This document shows, one piece after another, positions 43,158 to 52,204 of a stretch of DNA of 64,000 bases. The stretch comes from Halorussus sp. MSC15.2. GTDB taxonomy: Archaea; Halobacteriota; Halobacteria; Halobacteriales; Haladaptataceae. The DNA lies in NCBI RefSeq assembly GCF_010747475.1, contig NZ_VSLZ01000004.1, positions 310,001 to 374,000 of the forward strand, in the 5' to 3' direction. A program made the position numbers and the translations under genes. The number at the start of each line of letters is the position of its first letter. Within the stretch, counting starts at the first letter, position 1. The notes beneath the pieces are model-generated. The model made no database searches and was not told the DNA's origin. It saw only the letters and a list, made by a program, of their open reading frames with translations.

Positions 43158-44411
43158 CTATTCGCTTTTGACGTTCCACCCGCGGAACCGCGAGATAGCG
43201 CCGTGTTCGTCGATAGCGTACGCGCCGAAGGGGAGACCGGGGTCGACGTCGTAGCTGATTCTGGCGGTGTCGTACTCGCCCGAAACCTGCGACACGCCGT
43301 GGACCGAGTCGCCCTGCGCTATCCACCAGACCACGCGGTCGAGTTCGCTGTCGGAGTCTGTCGCGGAAACCTCGAACTGAATCCGCTCGGTCGTCTCGTA
43401 CTCCGTCCGCAGGATTCTGGCCGAGGGGTTCAGACGCTCGACGACGGGCGGTCGATTCCCGTCCGAACCGACCTCGACCGTCCAACTGACGGTGTCGATT
43501 GGGTCGTCGCCCTCGTGAGACGACTCGCCCTCGCGGTAGACCGCCGAGCGAACTCGGTGGGTACCGGGCGACTCGAAGCGATGGGTGAACGTCGCTCGAC
43601 TGCTCGAACCGAGGTGGCCGTAGAACAGGTCGGGACCGACGCGCCGGTCGCCGTCCACGTACCACTCCGCCGAGACGTAGTCGCCGGGGTAGTCGCTGAC
43701 GGCGGTCTCGAACAACACCGGGACGTCCGGTTTGACCGTGATTTCCCGTTTCGGACTGCCGCGCGAGACGGTCGGCGAGGGCCGGGAGGGCGTCACCTCG
43801 TTTCCGTTCAGCGAGACCGTGGCGGGACCGGCGAGCGCGAACGTCGTTATCTCGCCTTCTACATCGAACTCGTCTACGCCGCGGTCGGGACCGACGTGGC
43901 CGACGGCCCGCGACCCATCGACGCTGTCGCCGCCGTCGCGTTGTCTGACTGGACCGCTGGCCGTGAACTCGTAGACTGCGACGCCGCCGCCGTCGCTCTC
44001 GACGCGAAGACGGTCGGTCCCCGACCCGGCGTCGAAATCGTCGCCCGCCAGCGACCCGGTCGGTCGCGGGAACGACGACGGTTTGACTCGCTCGCCGTCG
44101 CGGGAGAGCGTCGCCGGACCTGCGAGGACGAGACCGGTGATATCCCCGGAGTATCGAAAGGTGTCGGTTCCCCGCTCCGGACCGACGTTGCCCGCGGCGC
44201 GACTGCCGCCGACCCGGTCGCCGCTGTCCTCCTGTCCGAGGTCGCCGCTCACAGTGAACTCGTAGGCCGCGAATCCGCCGCCGTCGCTCTCGATTGTGAG
44301 CGTCTTCGAGGGCGCGACGTGCGCCGAGACGGAGCGGCCGACGAACGGTGTCACACCTGCGGCGGCGACCCCTCGCGCGAGGAACCGCCGACGAGAGTTC
44401 TCGTTGCCCAT
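43158..44411 (-). CDS. Tat-exported protein with two tandem repeats and PKD-like domain
   Basis: A 417-residue secreted protein. The Tat signal is in residues 7-30 (RRRFLARGVAAAGVTPFVG). Two repeats of about 76 residues follow (roughly 37-112 and 134-209), sharing ESDGGG then AVYEF or AAYEF, SGD or SGP and AGPAT at matching places. A PKD/Ig-like region comes next (SAEWYVDGDRRVGPDLFYGH; FTHRFESPGTHRVRSAVY), and another at the C terminus (IQFEVSATDSDSELDRVVWW). This is a cell-surface or exported adhesion-like protein; no enzyme motif is seen. Confidence 0.8.
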   Translation of the reverse strand: MGNENSRRRFLARGVAAAGVTPFVGRSVSAHVAPSKTLTIESDGGGFAAYEFTVSGDLGQEDSGDRVGGSRAAGNVGPERGTDTFRYSGDITGLVLAGPATLSRDGERVKPSSFPRPTGSLAGDDFDAGSGTDRLRVESDGGGVAVYEFTASGPVRQRDGGDSVDGSRAVGHVGPDRGVDEFDVEGEITTFALAGPATVSLNGNEVTPSRPSPTVSRGSPKREITVKPDVPVLFETAVSDYPGDYVSAEWYVDGDRRVGPDLFYGHLGSSSRATFTHRFESPGTHRVRSAVYREGESSHEGDDPIDTVSWTVEVGSDGNRPPVVERLNPSARILRTEYETTERIQFEVSATDSDSELDRVVWWIAQGDSVHGVSQVSGEYDTARISYDVDPGLPFGAYAIDEHGAISRFRGWNVKSE

Positions 44412-44603
44412 ACGGAGCGCTACGAGGGGTGGAATCAAAGTTATTCACAGCGTATCGACAGTATCGAACCTCTAATCCCCGGAATCCGAGACGGCTCGTG
44501 GGTCGTTTCGGAAGCGCGCGGAACGCCCTCGAACGTGACAGTCACCCCGAACGACCGGTGAATGGAACACGTTTTTCTATCGAGACGCACTACTGTCGCA
44601 TGC

Positions 44604-44819
44604 ATGACAGACGTATCGTGGCAGTTCGTCCGGTTCGTCGCGACCGTTCTGGTTCTCGGGCCGCCAGTCGCGTACTACGTCTATCGAGACCGGAAGCGGC
44701 GCGGCGAGTCGCGGCCGCTCGCGTGGGCGCTCGGACTCGGCGTCCTCGGCATCCCGGGCCTGATATTCCACCTCTATCTTCGCGGAGACTTCGCCGGGCC
44801 GAACCGCGACGGCGAGTAG
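44604..44819 (+). CDS. Small membrane protein, 71 residues
   Basis: A 71-residue protein: MTDVSWQFVRFVATVLVLGP then VAYYVYRDRKRRGE, and a second helix WALGLGVLGIPGLIFHLYL. It has two membrane helices separated by a basic cytoplasmic loop. No family is recognised. The ATG follows a TTTTTCTATCG string that could serve as promoter at about 30 bp. Confidence 0.65.
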   Translation: MTDVSWQFVRFVATVLVLGPPVAYYVYRDRKRRGESRPLAWALGLGVLGIPGLIFHLYLRGDFAGPNRDGE

Positions 44820-44882
44820 CACCGGAATCGCGGCCGAAAGGGACCGCCAGGTCTACTCTTCGGACGGACCGGCGCTCCTAGC

Positions 44883-45944
44883 TCAGAACTCCGTGACGAC
44901 TTCGATGCTGACCGTGCCGTAGTCGTTCATCGCCGCCAGTCGGTCGGGCACGTCGCTCAGCGCGACCTCCCGCGTCACCAGTTCGGCGGGCGAGACGGTG
45001 CCGCGGTCCATCATCCGGAGCAGTTCGCCGTAGCGCGTCGGCGGCATCCCGCGCGACCCGAGGAACGTAATTTCGTTCATCGTCATCGCGTCGGTCGGGA
45101 GCGCCACCTCGCCGCGCTCCTCGTCGGTCGTCAGGCCGAGTTGGAGGTGCTGGCCGCGCTTGCGGAGGCACGCGACGGAGTTGCGGCAGGTCTCGGCGAC
45201 GCCCAGCGCGTCCACCGAGACGTGCGCGCCGCCGGGGGTGAGACGACGGATTCGCCCGGGCACGTCGGCGACCGCTCCGGCGTTCACCGTCTCGTCCGCG
45301 CCCAACTCCTCGGCCTTCGCCAGTTTCTCGTCCGCGAGGTCCACCGCGACGACGTTCGCACCGAGCGCGTCCGCGACGTGGACCGCCGAGAGACCGACGC
45401 CGCCGCAGCCGTGGACCGCCACCCAGTCGCCGGGGGTGAGGTCCGCGCGGTGAGCGAGTCCGTGGTACGCCGTGGCGAACCGACAGCCGAGTCCGGCCAT
45501 CTCGACCGGCGAGACGCCGTCGGGGAGCGCCACGGCGTTGTAGTCGGCGTACGGGACGTGGACCCGCTCGGCGAACGCGCCGGGCGCGTCGGCCTCGAAC
45601 CCGAGCGCCAGTCCGTCCTCGCAGACGTTTCCGTGGCCGTTCCGGCAGTGCTCGCAGTCGCCGCGTCCGAGGTTGAACGGGACCGCGATTCGGTCGCCCT
45701 CGCGGAAGCGCTCGACGTTCGGGCCGGTCGAGACCACGGTGCCCGCGGGTTCGTGGCCGAGAATTTGGCCCTCGGGTACTTGGTCGTCGGCCCACTCGCC
45801 GTGGCCCTGCCACGCGTGCCAGTCGCTCCGGCAGACGCCGCAGGCCTCGGTCTCGACGACGACGCCGTGGTCGTCGGCGTCGGGGGCGGGGACCTGCTCG
45901 ATTTCGAGCGGTTCGCCGTACTCGCGCAGAACTGCTGCTCTCAT
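44883..45944 (-). CDS. Zinc-dependent alcohol dehydrogenase
   Basis: A 353-residue medium-chain dehydrogenase. The catalytic zinc region is ETEACGVCRSDWHAW and GHEPAG; the structural zinc site is DCEHCRNGHGNVCEDG. NAD(P) binding is VHGCGGVGLSAV. The C terminus is typical (GTVSIEVVTEF). It is downstream of the esterase gene on the same strand (142-bp gap) and could be part of the same detoxification neighbourhood. A longer start upstream is unlikely because ATG MRAAVLREYG matches the family. Confidence 0.9.
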   Translation of the reverse strand: MRAAVLREYGEPLEIEQVPAPDADDHGVVVETEACGVCRSDWHAWQGHGEWADDQVPEGQILGHEPAGTVVSTGPNVERFREGDRIAVPFNLGRGDCEHCRNGHGNVCEDGLALGFEADAPGAFAERVHVPYADYNAVALPDGVSPVEMAGLGCRFATAYHGLAHRADLTPGDWVAVHGCGGVGLSAVHVADALGANVVAVDLADEKLAKAEELGADETVNAGAVADVPGRIRRLTPGGAHVSVDALGVAETCRNSVACLRKRGQHLQLGLTTDEERGEVALPTDAMTMNEITFLGSRGMPPTRYGELLRMMDRGTVSPAELVTREVALSDVPDRLAAMNDYGTVSIEVVTEF

Positions 45945-46085
45945 GCTGGTACTATCAGTCCGGTGGGTCGGTGCGGGGTTAAATCGGTGGGTCGCGGCGA
46001 GATGGTCGGGCGTCGCCGACACTCGGGAGAGGACGCCGAGAGACATCGGCGTCCTCCGCAGGACAATTCCGAGAGACGCTCGGCC

Positions 46086-46775
46086 TCACTCCGGCGACCC
46101 AGCGAGTCGCTCCACGAGCGACCCGACGAACGCCATCTCGTCGTCGTTCACGGCGTGTTCCAGTCCGGGGTAGATTCGCTCGGTCACCTCGGCGTTCAGG
46201 TCCCGGAACGCCGCTGCGGTCTCACGGACGCGCTCGACCGGGACGTGGTCGTCGGCGTCTCCGCACCCGAAGAACGCGGGCGTCCCAGACAGCGAGCCGT
46301 CGTACACCCTGCGGGCGTCCAGCGGACCGACGAGACCGCCGGAGAGCGCCGCGACGCCGCCGTACCGTCGTGGGTTGCGCGCGGCGTACTCCGCCGCGAG
46401 GCAGGCCCCCTGCGAGAAACCGAACAGCACCACCCTGTCGAGCGGGATGCCCTTCGCCACGGCGTCGTCCACGACGGCATCGACCGCGCAGAGCGCCGAC
46501 GAGAGGTGCGGTTCGTTGCGCTCGACCGGGGCCAGAAACGAGTGGGGATACCACCGACTCCGGGCGGCCTGCGGCGCGAAGAAGGCCACGCCGTGGCGGT
46601 AGAGCGGTTCGGCGAGGTTGACCACGCCCTGCGCCGTCGCGCCCCGACCGTGCAGGAGGACGACCGCGACCTCGGCGGCCCGAATCGGCGCGCCCGCCGT
46701 GACGACGTGTTGGTCGGCGTGGGGGTCCTCCGCGGAACCAGCAGGACTCTGCCGGTCGTCGGAACCGTCGGTCAT
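46086..46775 (-). CDS. Alpha/beta-hydrolase, phospholipase/carboxylesterase type (MhqD-like)
   Basis: A 229-residue esterase. The nucleophile elbow is GFSQGACLAAEYA (Gly-x-Ser-x-Gly), the oxyanion region VVLLHGRGATAQG, and the catalytic His in GLEHAVNDDE. The acid is likely Asp in DADDHVPVER. Its ATG overlaps the stop of the upstream VOC dioxygenase gene by 4 bp, so the two are translationally coupled. In Bacillus, mhqO and mhqD encode a dioxygenase and hydrolase that remove hydroquinones; a similar role here is inferred from the pairing. Confidence 0.86.
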   Translation of the reverse strand: MTDGSDDRQSPAGSAEDPHADQHVVTAGAPIRAAEVAVVLLHGRGATAQGVVNLAEPLYRHGVAFFAPQAARSRWYPHSFLAPVERNEPHLSSALCAVDAVVDDAVAKGIPLDRVVLFGFSQGACLAAEYAARNPRRYGGVAALSGGLVGPLDARRVYDGSLSGTPAFFGCGDADDHVPVERVRETAAAFRDLNAEVTERIYPGLEHAVNDDEMAFVGSLVERLAGSPE

Positions 46776-47728
46776 TCCGACTCGTTCCTGCGCGGGAGTT
46801 CGACCGGCGGGAGTTGGCGCTCTATCAGGTCGCGGTCCTCCTCGAACCAGTCGGGCAGGACGAGCGACTCGCCGAGCGTCGCGGGGTCCTCGTCGGCGGT
46901 GAGGCCCGGCGATTCGGTCGCCAGTTCGAAGAGAATACCGCCGGGTTCCCTGACGTACAGCGAGTGGAAGTAGTGGCGGTCGCGCACCCGGGAGACGTCG
47001 TAGTCGCGCTCCCGGAACAGGTCGTGCCACTCGTACAGTTGCTCCTCGCTCGCCACGCGAACCGCGACGTGGTGAATCGTCCCGATTCCCTCGCGGCCGA
47101 AGGAGGCCGAGCGGTCGAGAACGTCCACGACGGTCGCGTGGTCGCCCGAGGCGCGGTACCGAATCCGATTGACGTCGCCGTCGCGCTCCTCGCCAGCGAG
47201 GTCGAAGCCGAGCGTTTCGAGCGTTCCCGCGGTCGTGTACGGGTTGGTCGGCAACAGGGTGACGCCGTGGACGCCCCGAATCGCGGCGTCGGCCGGAACC
47301 GACCCGCCGGTCCACGGTTTGACGGGCGAGTCGGCGGTCACGAGTTCCACCGGGGTTCCGGCGTCGTCCTCGAACCGGAGGACGGTCTCGTCGAAGCGGC
47401 GGCGGGGTCCCGTCACGTCGACGCCGCGAGCGTCGAGGCGGTCGGTCCAGTACGGAACGGAACCCGGCGGAATCGCGAACGAGACGCCGCTTATCTGGGG
47501 TTTGCCGAGGCGGCCCGGCACGTCGTTGGGGTACGGGAAACAGGTGAGGAGCGTCCCGAGGTCGCCGGTCTCGTTCCCGTAGTACAGGTGGTACCGGAGC
47601 ATGTCCTCGTAGTTCACCGTCCGCTTGACGAGGCGGAGACCGAGGACGTCCGCGTAGAAGTCCACGTTGCGTTGGGGGTCGCCCACTATCGAGGTGACGT
47701 GGTGGACGCCCGGAGAGTCGTCGAGCAT
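46772..47728 (-). CDS. VOC-family ring-cleaving dioxygenase (MhqO-like)
   Basis: A 318-residue protein with two vicinal-oxygen-chelate modules. Metal ligands are expected at His in PGVHHVTSIV, His in GTIHHVAVRV and Glu in GGILFELATE. The segment RDRHYFHSLYVREPGGIL is typical for hydroquinone- or catechol-type ring-cleaving enzymes. It precedes the esterase gene with a 4-bp overlap. This supports an operon that opens and hydrolyses quinone-derived rings. Direct proof of substrate is lacking. Confidence 0.87.
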   Translation of the reverse strand: MLDDSPGVHHVTSIVGDPQRNVDFYADVLGLRLVKRTVNYEDMLRYHLYYGNETGDLGTLLTCFPYPNDVPGRLGKPQISGVSFAIPPGSVPYWTDRLDARGVDVTGPRRRFDETVLRFEDDAGTPVELVTADSPVKPWTGGSVPADAAIRGVHGVTLLPTNPYTTAGTLETLGFDLAGEERDGDVNRIRYRASGDHATVVDVLDRSASFGREGIGTIHHVAVRVASEEQLYEWHDLFRERDYDVSRVRDRHYFHSLYVREPGGILFELATESPGLTADEDPATLGESLVLPDWFEEDRDLIERQLPPVELPRRNESE

Positions 47729-47802
47729 CGGTCGTGCGTAGGTTTCGGTCGCGCGAGGATGACTGTGGCGGCCTCGGCAACTCGCGGTGGGTCCGCCGAC
47801 TG

Positions 47803-48897
47803 TCAGGGCGACTCCATCGAGTCCACCAGTTCCCGGAACGCCGCCCCGTCCAGCGAGCGCGACGACCCGGCCCAGACGGCGTAGCGGACGCCGTCTTCGG
47901 CCCAGAGGGCCTCCCACGCGCCGCGGTCCTCCGTCAGCGCGGCGTAGTGGACCGTCGTACCCCGCAGGTCGAGGGCGGCCCGCGTCTCGGCCGACTGGTC
48001 GGAGGGGTCCGGCGGGAGCGACGGTGCGAGGGGACTGTCCTCGTCGGCCGCCAGTAGCCAGAGGTGGTCGCTCCCGTTCGCTCGGTTCCGGAAGACCGCC
48101 TCCAGTGCGTCCGCTTCGGTGAACGTCAGTGCGGAGTCGAGGACGAACTGCCCGCCGGGGGAACTATCGGAACCACCGGGGACGAGCGCCGGGACCGGCG
48201 AGTCGGTCCGGAGCGCGACCGGTGAGAGGACGAGGCTGGCCTCGTAGGGATGCTCGGGCGCGTAGTCCCACAGGCCGTGGGGAACGACCGGCGGGCGGCA
48301 GCCGTAGCGCACCCAATAGTTCAGCCTGTGGAACGGGACGCGCCGGACTCGGCGGGCACCCTCGGGGTCGGCGGGCGTCAGTCCGTCGAGGAGACGCGTC
48401 AGTTCCTCGTCGGAGAACTCGCCCTCGGAGACCGAGAGTTCGACCTGCGTTCGGTCGCGTTGGACGCAGGCACCGCGGTTGTCCTTGTAGTCGGTGCCGA
48501 GCCACCCCACCGCGTCGCCGCACTCGAACGGCGCGGGGTCGGGCGTGCGCCACAGCGGGGCGATACTCGCCGAGGGCGGTGCCCAGTCGTAGCAGAACTG
48601 CTTGAGCCTGAGCCGCCGGTCCTCGCCCGCCACCGCGGTGCGAACGCTGCAGGGGTTGCCGTCGCTGTGGGGCGTCTGGTCGATGTCCTCGGCGGCCACG
48701 TCGCTCGGGCGGCCGGGCGGTTGCTCGGGGCGGTGAGTGACCGTCTCGACGCGACAGTCGTCGGGGAGCCACTCGGGTTCGAAGACGACGAAGTTCACCG
48801 CGGCCTGCGCGTCGGCGGGCGCTGTCTCTCGGGGCGGGGCGGCGTCGTCGGCGCGGGTCAGTCGAGTCTCCGGGTCGGCGCTCCTCCAGACGGTCAT
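47803..48897 (-). CDS. Hypothetical protein, about 364 residues
   Basis: A 364-residue protein from ATG MTVWRSADPETR (or a further ATG 21 bp upstream, MCRERDTMTVW). Motifs: NFVVFEPEWLPDDCRVETVTHR near the start, read here as NFVVFEPEWLPDDC and VETVTHR; a middle part CGDAVGWLGTDYKDNRGACV; and the end VRYAVWAGSSRSLDGAAFRE. Two similar halves (FEPEWLPDDC ... ELSVSEGEFS; LTEDRGAWEAL ... FRELVDSM) suggest internal duplication. The FVVFEPEWLPDD pattern resembles DUF4367-type anti-sigma-like domains, but this is tentative. Unknown function. Confidence 0.6.
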   Translation of the reverse strand: MTVWRSADPETRLTRADDAAPPRETAPADAQAAVNFVVFEPEWLPDDCRVETVTHRPEQPPGRPSDVAAEDIDQTPHSDGNPCSVRTAVAGEDRRLRLKQFCYDWAPPSASIAPLWRTPDPAPFECGDAVGWLGTDYKDNRGACVQRDRTQVELSVSEGEFSDEELTRLLDGLTPADPEGARRVRRVPFHRLNYWVRYGCRPPVVPHGLWDYAPEHPYEASLVLSPVALRTDSPVPALVPGGSDSSPGGQFVLDSALTFTEADALEAVFRNRANGSDHLWLLAADEDSPLAPSLPPDPSDQSAETRAALDLRGTTVHYAALTEDRGAWEALWAEDGVRYAVWAGSSRSLDGAAFRELVDSMESP

Positions 48898-48975
48898 CGT
48901 ATCGCGCTCCCGGCACATCGCGTGGGTGAATCTGGGGTCAGTCGCACGAATCGAGGTTCGCGCGAATCGGCCAAA

Positions 48976-49015
48976 AGTGTTAGCTGAACCGTATTTTTGT
49001 TCTCGGTTCGACACT
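48976..49015. promoter_or_regulatory. Imperfect inverted repeat between two divergent genes
   Basis: AGTGT and GAACCG (48976-48991) face CGGTTC and ACACT (49004-49015) across a 12-nt T-rich loop. It lies in the 255-bp gap between the 364-residue gene and the MFS gene. Such a hairpin could be an operator or a structured RNA; no known family fits. Confidence 0.4.
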
Positions 49016-49152
49016 TCAGGTGCGCACCCGACGCCGGGACCTCGTTATCATCGAAAGCACACCTGACCGAGACCCCACCTGACCGCGCCCTCCCCGTCAC
49101 CGTGATTTCCGAGACAGCCGGAACTTTAAACCCGTCCTGAAAACGTAGCGGC

Positions 49153-50358
49153 GTGAGCGACGACGAAGACGCGCCGACCCCCTCTCGCGGCCAGACCGTC
49201 GGTCTCGTCGCCGGACTCTTCGCGCTCTCGACGGCGGCGGGCGCGTACGAAATCGCACCGGCGAGTATCCTGCCGCTGGTCCGCGAGTCGCTGGGCGTCG
49301 GTCCGACGTTAGCCGGATGGCTTGTCAGCGTGATGTACCTCACTGCGGTGGTCGCCAGCGTCCCGGTCGGGGTCGCGCTCGACCGGGTGTCGGTCCGGAA
49401 GGCCGTCGCCGCGGCCGCCGTCGCACTGCTGGTCGCCGGTAGCTGGGGCTGGGTCGCCGCGACGGCGGGGGCCTACTGGTGGCTGTTCGCCTCGCGAATC
49501 CTCGGCGGGTTCGCCTACGTCGTGTTCTGGAACGCCGGGGCGAACGTGGTCGGGCAGGCCGTCGGTCCCGACGTTCGCGCGACGGCCGTCGGCGTGTTCA
49601 CCGCGAGCGCGCCGGTCGGGTTCGCGCTGGGGCAGTTCGGTAGTCCGCTGCTGGCCGACCTGTTCGGGTGGCCCGCCACGCTCCCCATCTTCACGGCCAT
49701 CGCAGTGGTCGGCGTCGCGGTGTTCCTGCTGGCGACGCGCGGCCGGAGCCTCGCGGTCGAGACCGGCGCGCCGAGTCGCGCCGAGGTGCGCGACCTACTC
49801 GCCAATCGGGCGGCGTGGACGCTCTACGCCCTCTCGTTTCTGGCGTTCTCGCTGTACCTGTTCCTCAACAGTTGGCTCCCGAGCTATCTGACCGACCGCC
49901 TCGGCGTCTCGCTCGCGCTGAGCGGACTGCTGACCGCGTTGTTCCCCGCGGTCGGCGTCGTCTCGCGGACCGGGGGCGGCGTCATCTCGGACCGGCTGTT
50001 CGGCGGGGAGCGCCGCCCGGTCGTCCTGCTGGCGTTCGTCGCGGCCGCGCCGGCGGTCACGGGGTTCGTGGTGGTCTCGCGGGTCGGTCCCGCTATCGCG
50101 CTCCTACTCGTCGCGGGGTTCGCTGTCCAACTCACCATCGGCCTGCTCTACACCTACGTCGCGGAAGTCGTCGCGCCGACGGTCCGGTCCACGGCCATCT
50201 CGATGCTGACCAGCGTCGGCCTGTTCGGCGCGTTCGCCGCCCCGATAGCCGGGGGCGCGATAATCGACCGCGTGGGGTATCGCCCGGCGTTCCTGCTCGC
50301 GGGTGTCGTCGCGGTCGTCGGCGTGGCGCTGGCGTGGTACGCGCCGGACGTGCGGTGA
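49153..50358 (+). CDS. MFS transporter
   Basis: A 401-residue membrane protein with 12 predicted helices, starting from a GTG. The motif-A-like loop after TM2 is GVALDRVSVRKAVAAA, and the second copy follows TM8 (GGVISDRLFGGERRPVVL). Helix 1 carries AGLFALSTAAGAYEIAP. It is a drug, sugar or organic-ion transporter of the major facilitator superfamily; the substrate cannot be read. An aEF-1alpha gene begins 66 bp downstream. Confidence 0.9.
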   Translation: MSDDEDAPTPSRGQTVGLVAGLFALSTAAGAYEIAPASILPLVRESLGVGPTLAGWLVSVMYLTAVVASVPVGVALDRVSVRKAVAAAAVALLVAGSWGWVAATAGAYWWLFASRILGGFAYVVFWNAGANVVGQAVGPDVRATAVGVFTASAPVGFALGQFGSPLLADLFGWPATLPIFTAIAVVGVAVFLLATRGRSLAVETGAPSRAEVRDLLANRAAWTLYALSFLAFSLYLFLNSWLPSYLTDRLGVSLALSGLLTALFPAVGVVSRTGGGVISDRLFGGERRPVVLLAFVAAAPAVTGFVVVSRVGPAIALLLVAGFAVQLTIGLLYTYVAEVVAPTVRSTAISMLTSVGLFGAFAAPIAGGAIIDRVGYRPAFLLAGVVAVVGVALAWYAPDVR

Positions 50359-50424
50359 CCTCAATCGCCGGAAGCCCTTTTGGTTCTGCGGGACGACTAC
50401 CACAGTTGTACGGTGGGGAATACC

Positions 50425-51689
50425 ATGGCAGACAAACCACATCAGAATCTGGCCATCATCGGCCACGTAGACCACGGAAAATCGACGCTCGTGGGACGAC
50501 TCCTCTTCGAGACGGGGAGCGTGCCCGAACACGTCATCGAACAGCACAAGGAGGAGGCCGAGGAGAAGGGCAAGGGCGGGTTCGAGTTCGCCTACGTGAT
50601 GGACAACCTCGCCGAGGAGCGCGAGCGCGGCGTCACCATCGACATCGCCCATCAGGAGTTCGAGACCGACGAGTACTACTTCACCATCGTGGACACGCCG
50701 GGCCACCGCGACTTCGTGAAGAACATGATTACCGGGGCGAGTCAGGCCGACAACGCCGTCCTCGTCGTCGCCGCCGACGACGGCGTCGCGCCCCAGACGC
50801 AGGAACACGTCTTCCTCGCGCGGACACTGGGCATCAACGAACTCATCGTCGGCGTCAACAAGATGGACCGGGTGGACTACGAGGAGAACCGCTACAAGGA
50901 GGTCGTCGCCGAGGTGCAGGACCTCCTGAATCAAGTCCGGTTCAACACCGAGGACGCCAGCTTCATTCCCATCTCCGCGCTGGAGGGCGACAACGTCGTC
51001 GAGCGCAGCGGGAACATGGAGTGGTACGACGGCGAACTCGTGCTGGAGGCGCTCAACGACCTCCAAGAGCCTGAGCCGCCGACCGACGCACCCCTCCGAC
51101 TCCCGATTCAGGACGTCTACACGATTTCGGGCATCGGGACGGTCCCGGTCGGACGCGTCGAGACGGGCATGCTCAACACCGGGGACAACGTGTCGTTCCA
51201 GCCTCCGACGTGGGCGGCGAGGTCAAGACCATCGAGATGCACCACGAGGAGGTGCCCGAGGCGGGACCCGGCGACAACGTCGGGTTCAACGTCCGCGGCA
51301 TCGGGAAGGACGACATCCACCGCGGCGACGTCTGCGGCCCGGCCGACGACCCGCCGAGCGTGGCCGAGACGTTCACCGCGCAAATCGTCGTGATGCAGCA
51401 CCCGAGCGTCATTACCGACGGCTACACGCCGGTCTTCCACGCTCACACCGCGCAGGTCGCCTGCACGCTGGAGTCCATCGACCAGAAGATAGACGCCTCC
51501 AGCGGCGAGGTCGAGGAGGAGGACCCCGACTTCATCCAGTCCGGTGACGCCGCGGTCATCACGGTCCGGCCCCAGAAGCCGCTGAGCATCGAACCCTCGT
51601 CGGAGATTCCGGAACTCGGGAGCTTCGCCATCCGGGACATGGGACAGACCATCGCGGCCGGACGCGTGCTGGAAGTCACCGAGCGCTGA
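50425..51689 (+). pseudogene. tuf: Elongation factor 1-alpha (aEF1A) gene, interrupted by a one-base frameshift
   Basis: Two frames jointly encode one protein of about 421 residues, the exact family length. Frame 1: G1 GHVDHGKST, switch [15 protein letters not shown]3 [10 protein letters not shown]4 VNKMD, then domain 2 up to DNVSFQP. Frame 2 resumes [17 protein letters not shown] and runs to GRVLEVTER, including [16 protein letters not shown] single base is missing near 51203-51206 (CAGCC then TCCGAC expected with one more base). aEF1A delivers aminoacyl-tRNA to the ribosome and is normally essential, so a sequencing error is more likely than decay, unless an intact copy exists elsewhere. 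The usual neighbour rpsJ is not present. Confidence 0.9.
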
Positions 51690-51753
51690 GTCGCCGAGCG
51701 ACACCTCGGCGAACACCGGATGACTTTACTACTCGGAGACCCTCGTGTTCGGT

Positions 51754-51942
51754 ATGGGTTTTGGTAGCTACGACGAGTCCGAACAAAAGGACCAAGAAAA
51801 CGACTTCGACGAGGACGACGGCGTGTCCGTCCACGAGAACACCCACGAAGGGGAAGTCTCGTTCGACTCGGACGCCTCGCAGGACGAACTTCTCGACCAA
51901 CTGAACGAGATAAAGAACAGCGGCGAGGACGACGAGGAGTAG
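51754..51942 (+). CDS. Small acidic protein, 62 residues (DUF5786-like)
   Basis: A 62-residue protein, MGFGSYDESEQKDQENDFDE, then VSVHENTHEGEVSFDSD and QDELLDQLNEIKNSG. Almost half the residues are acidic. The GFGSYDESEQ opening is a conserved haloarchaeal small-protein start (family name from memory: DUF5786). A GTG 9 bp earlier is in frame. It follows aEF1A by 64 bp and may belong to the same transcript. Function unknown. Confidence 0.75.
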   Translation: MGFGSYDESEQKDQENDFDEDDGVSVHENTHEGEVSFDSDASQDELLDQLNEIKNSGEDDEE

Positions 51943-52204
51943 CCCACCCCGAGAGGGGTAGCGGGGGTGAAGACGGCGTTTTTCTGCATTTTCATCGTTC
52001 ATCGTAGTTCCGAACACGCGTTCGGCTCTCAGTTCGGACCTCCGTCGTCGCTCGTCAGTCTCGGTCCTCAGCGTCGCTTCCGAAATCGGAGACCCAGAGG
52101 CTCGACCGACTCGACCCCTCGCGGAACCGAGGTCGGACGTGACTGCTCGCCCGGAGACCGCCGCTAAGCGAAAATCAATTACAGTTGCTACGCTATCCCG
52201 AACC

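Noticed and set aside
50425-51689. Programmed frameshifting in aEF-1alpha
   Set aside because: No slippery heptamer is present at the junction and no such mechanism is known for this protein; a missing base is simpler.
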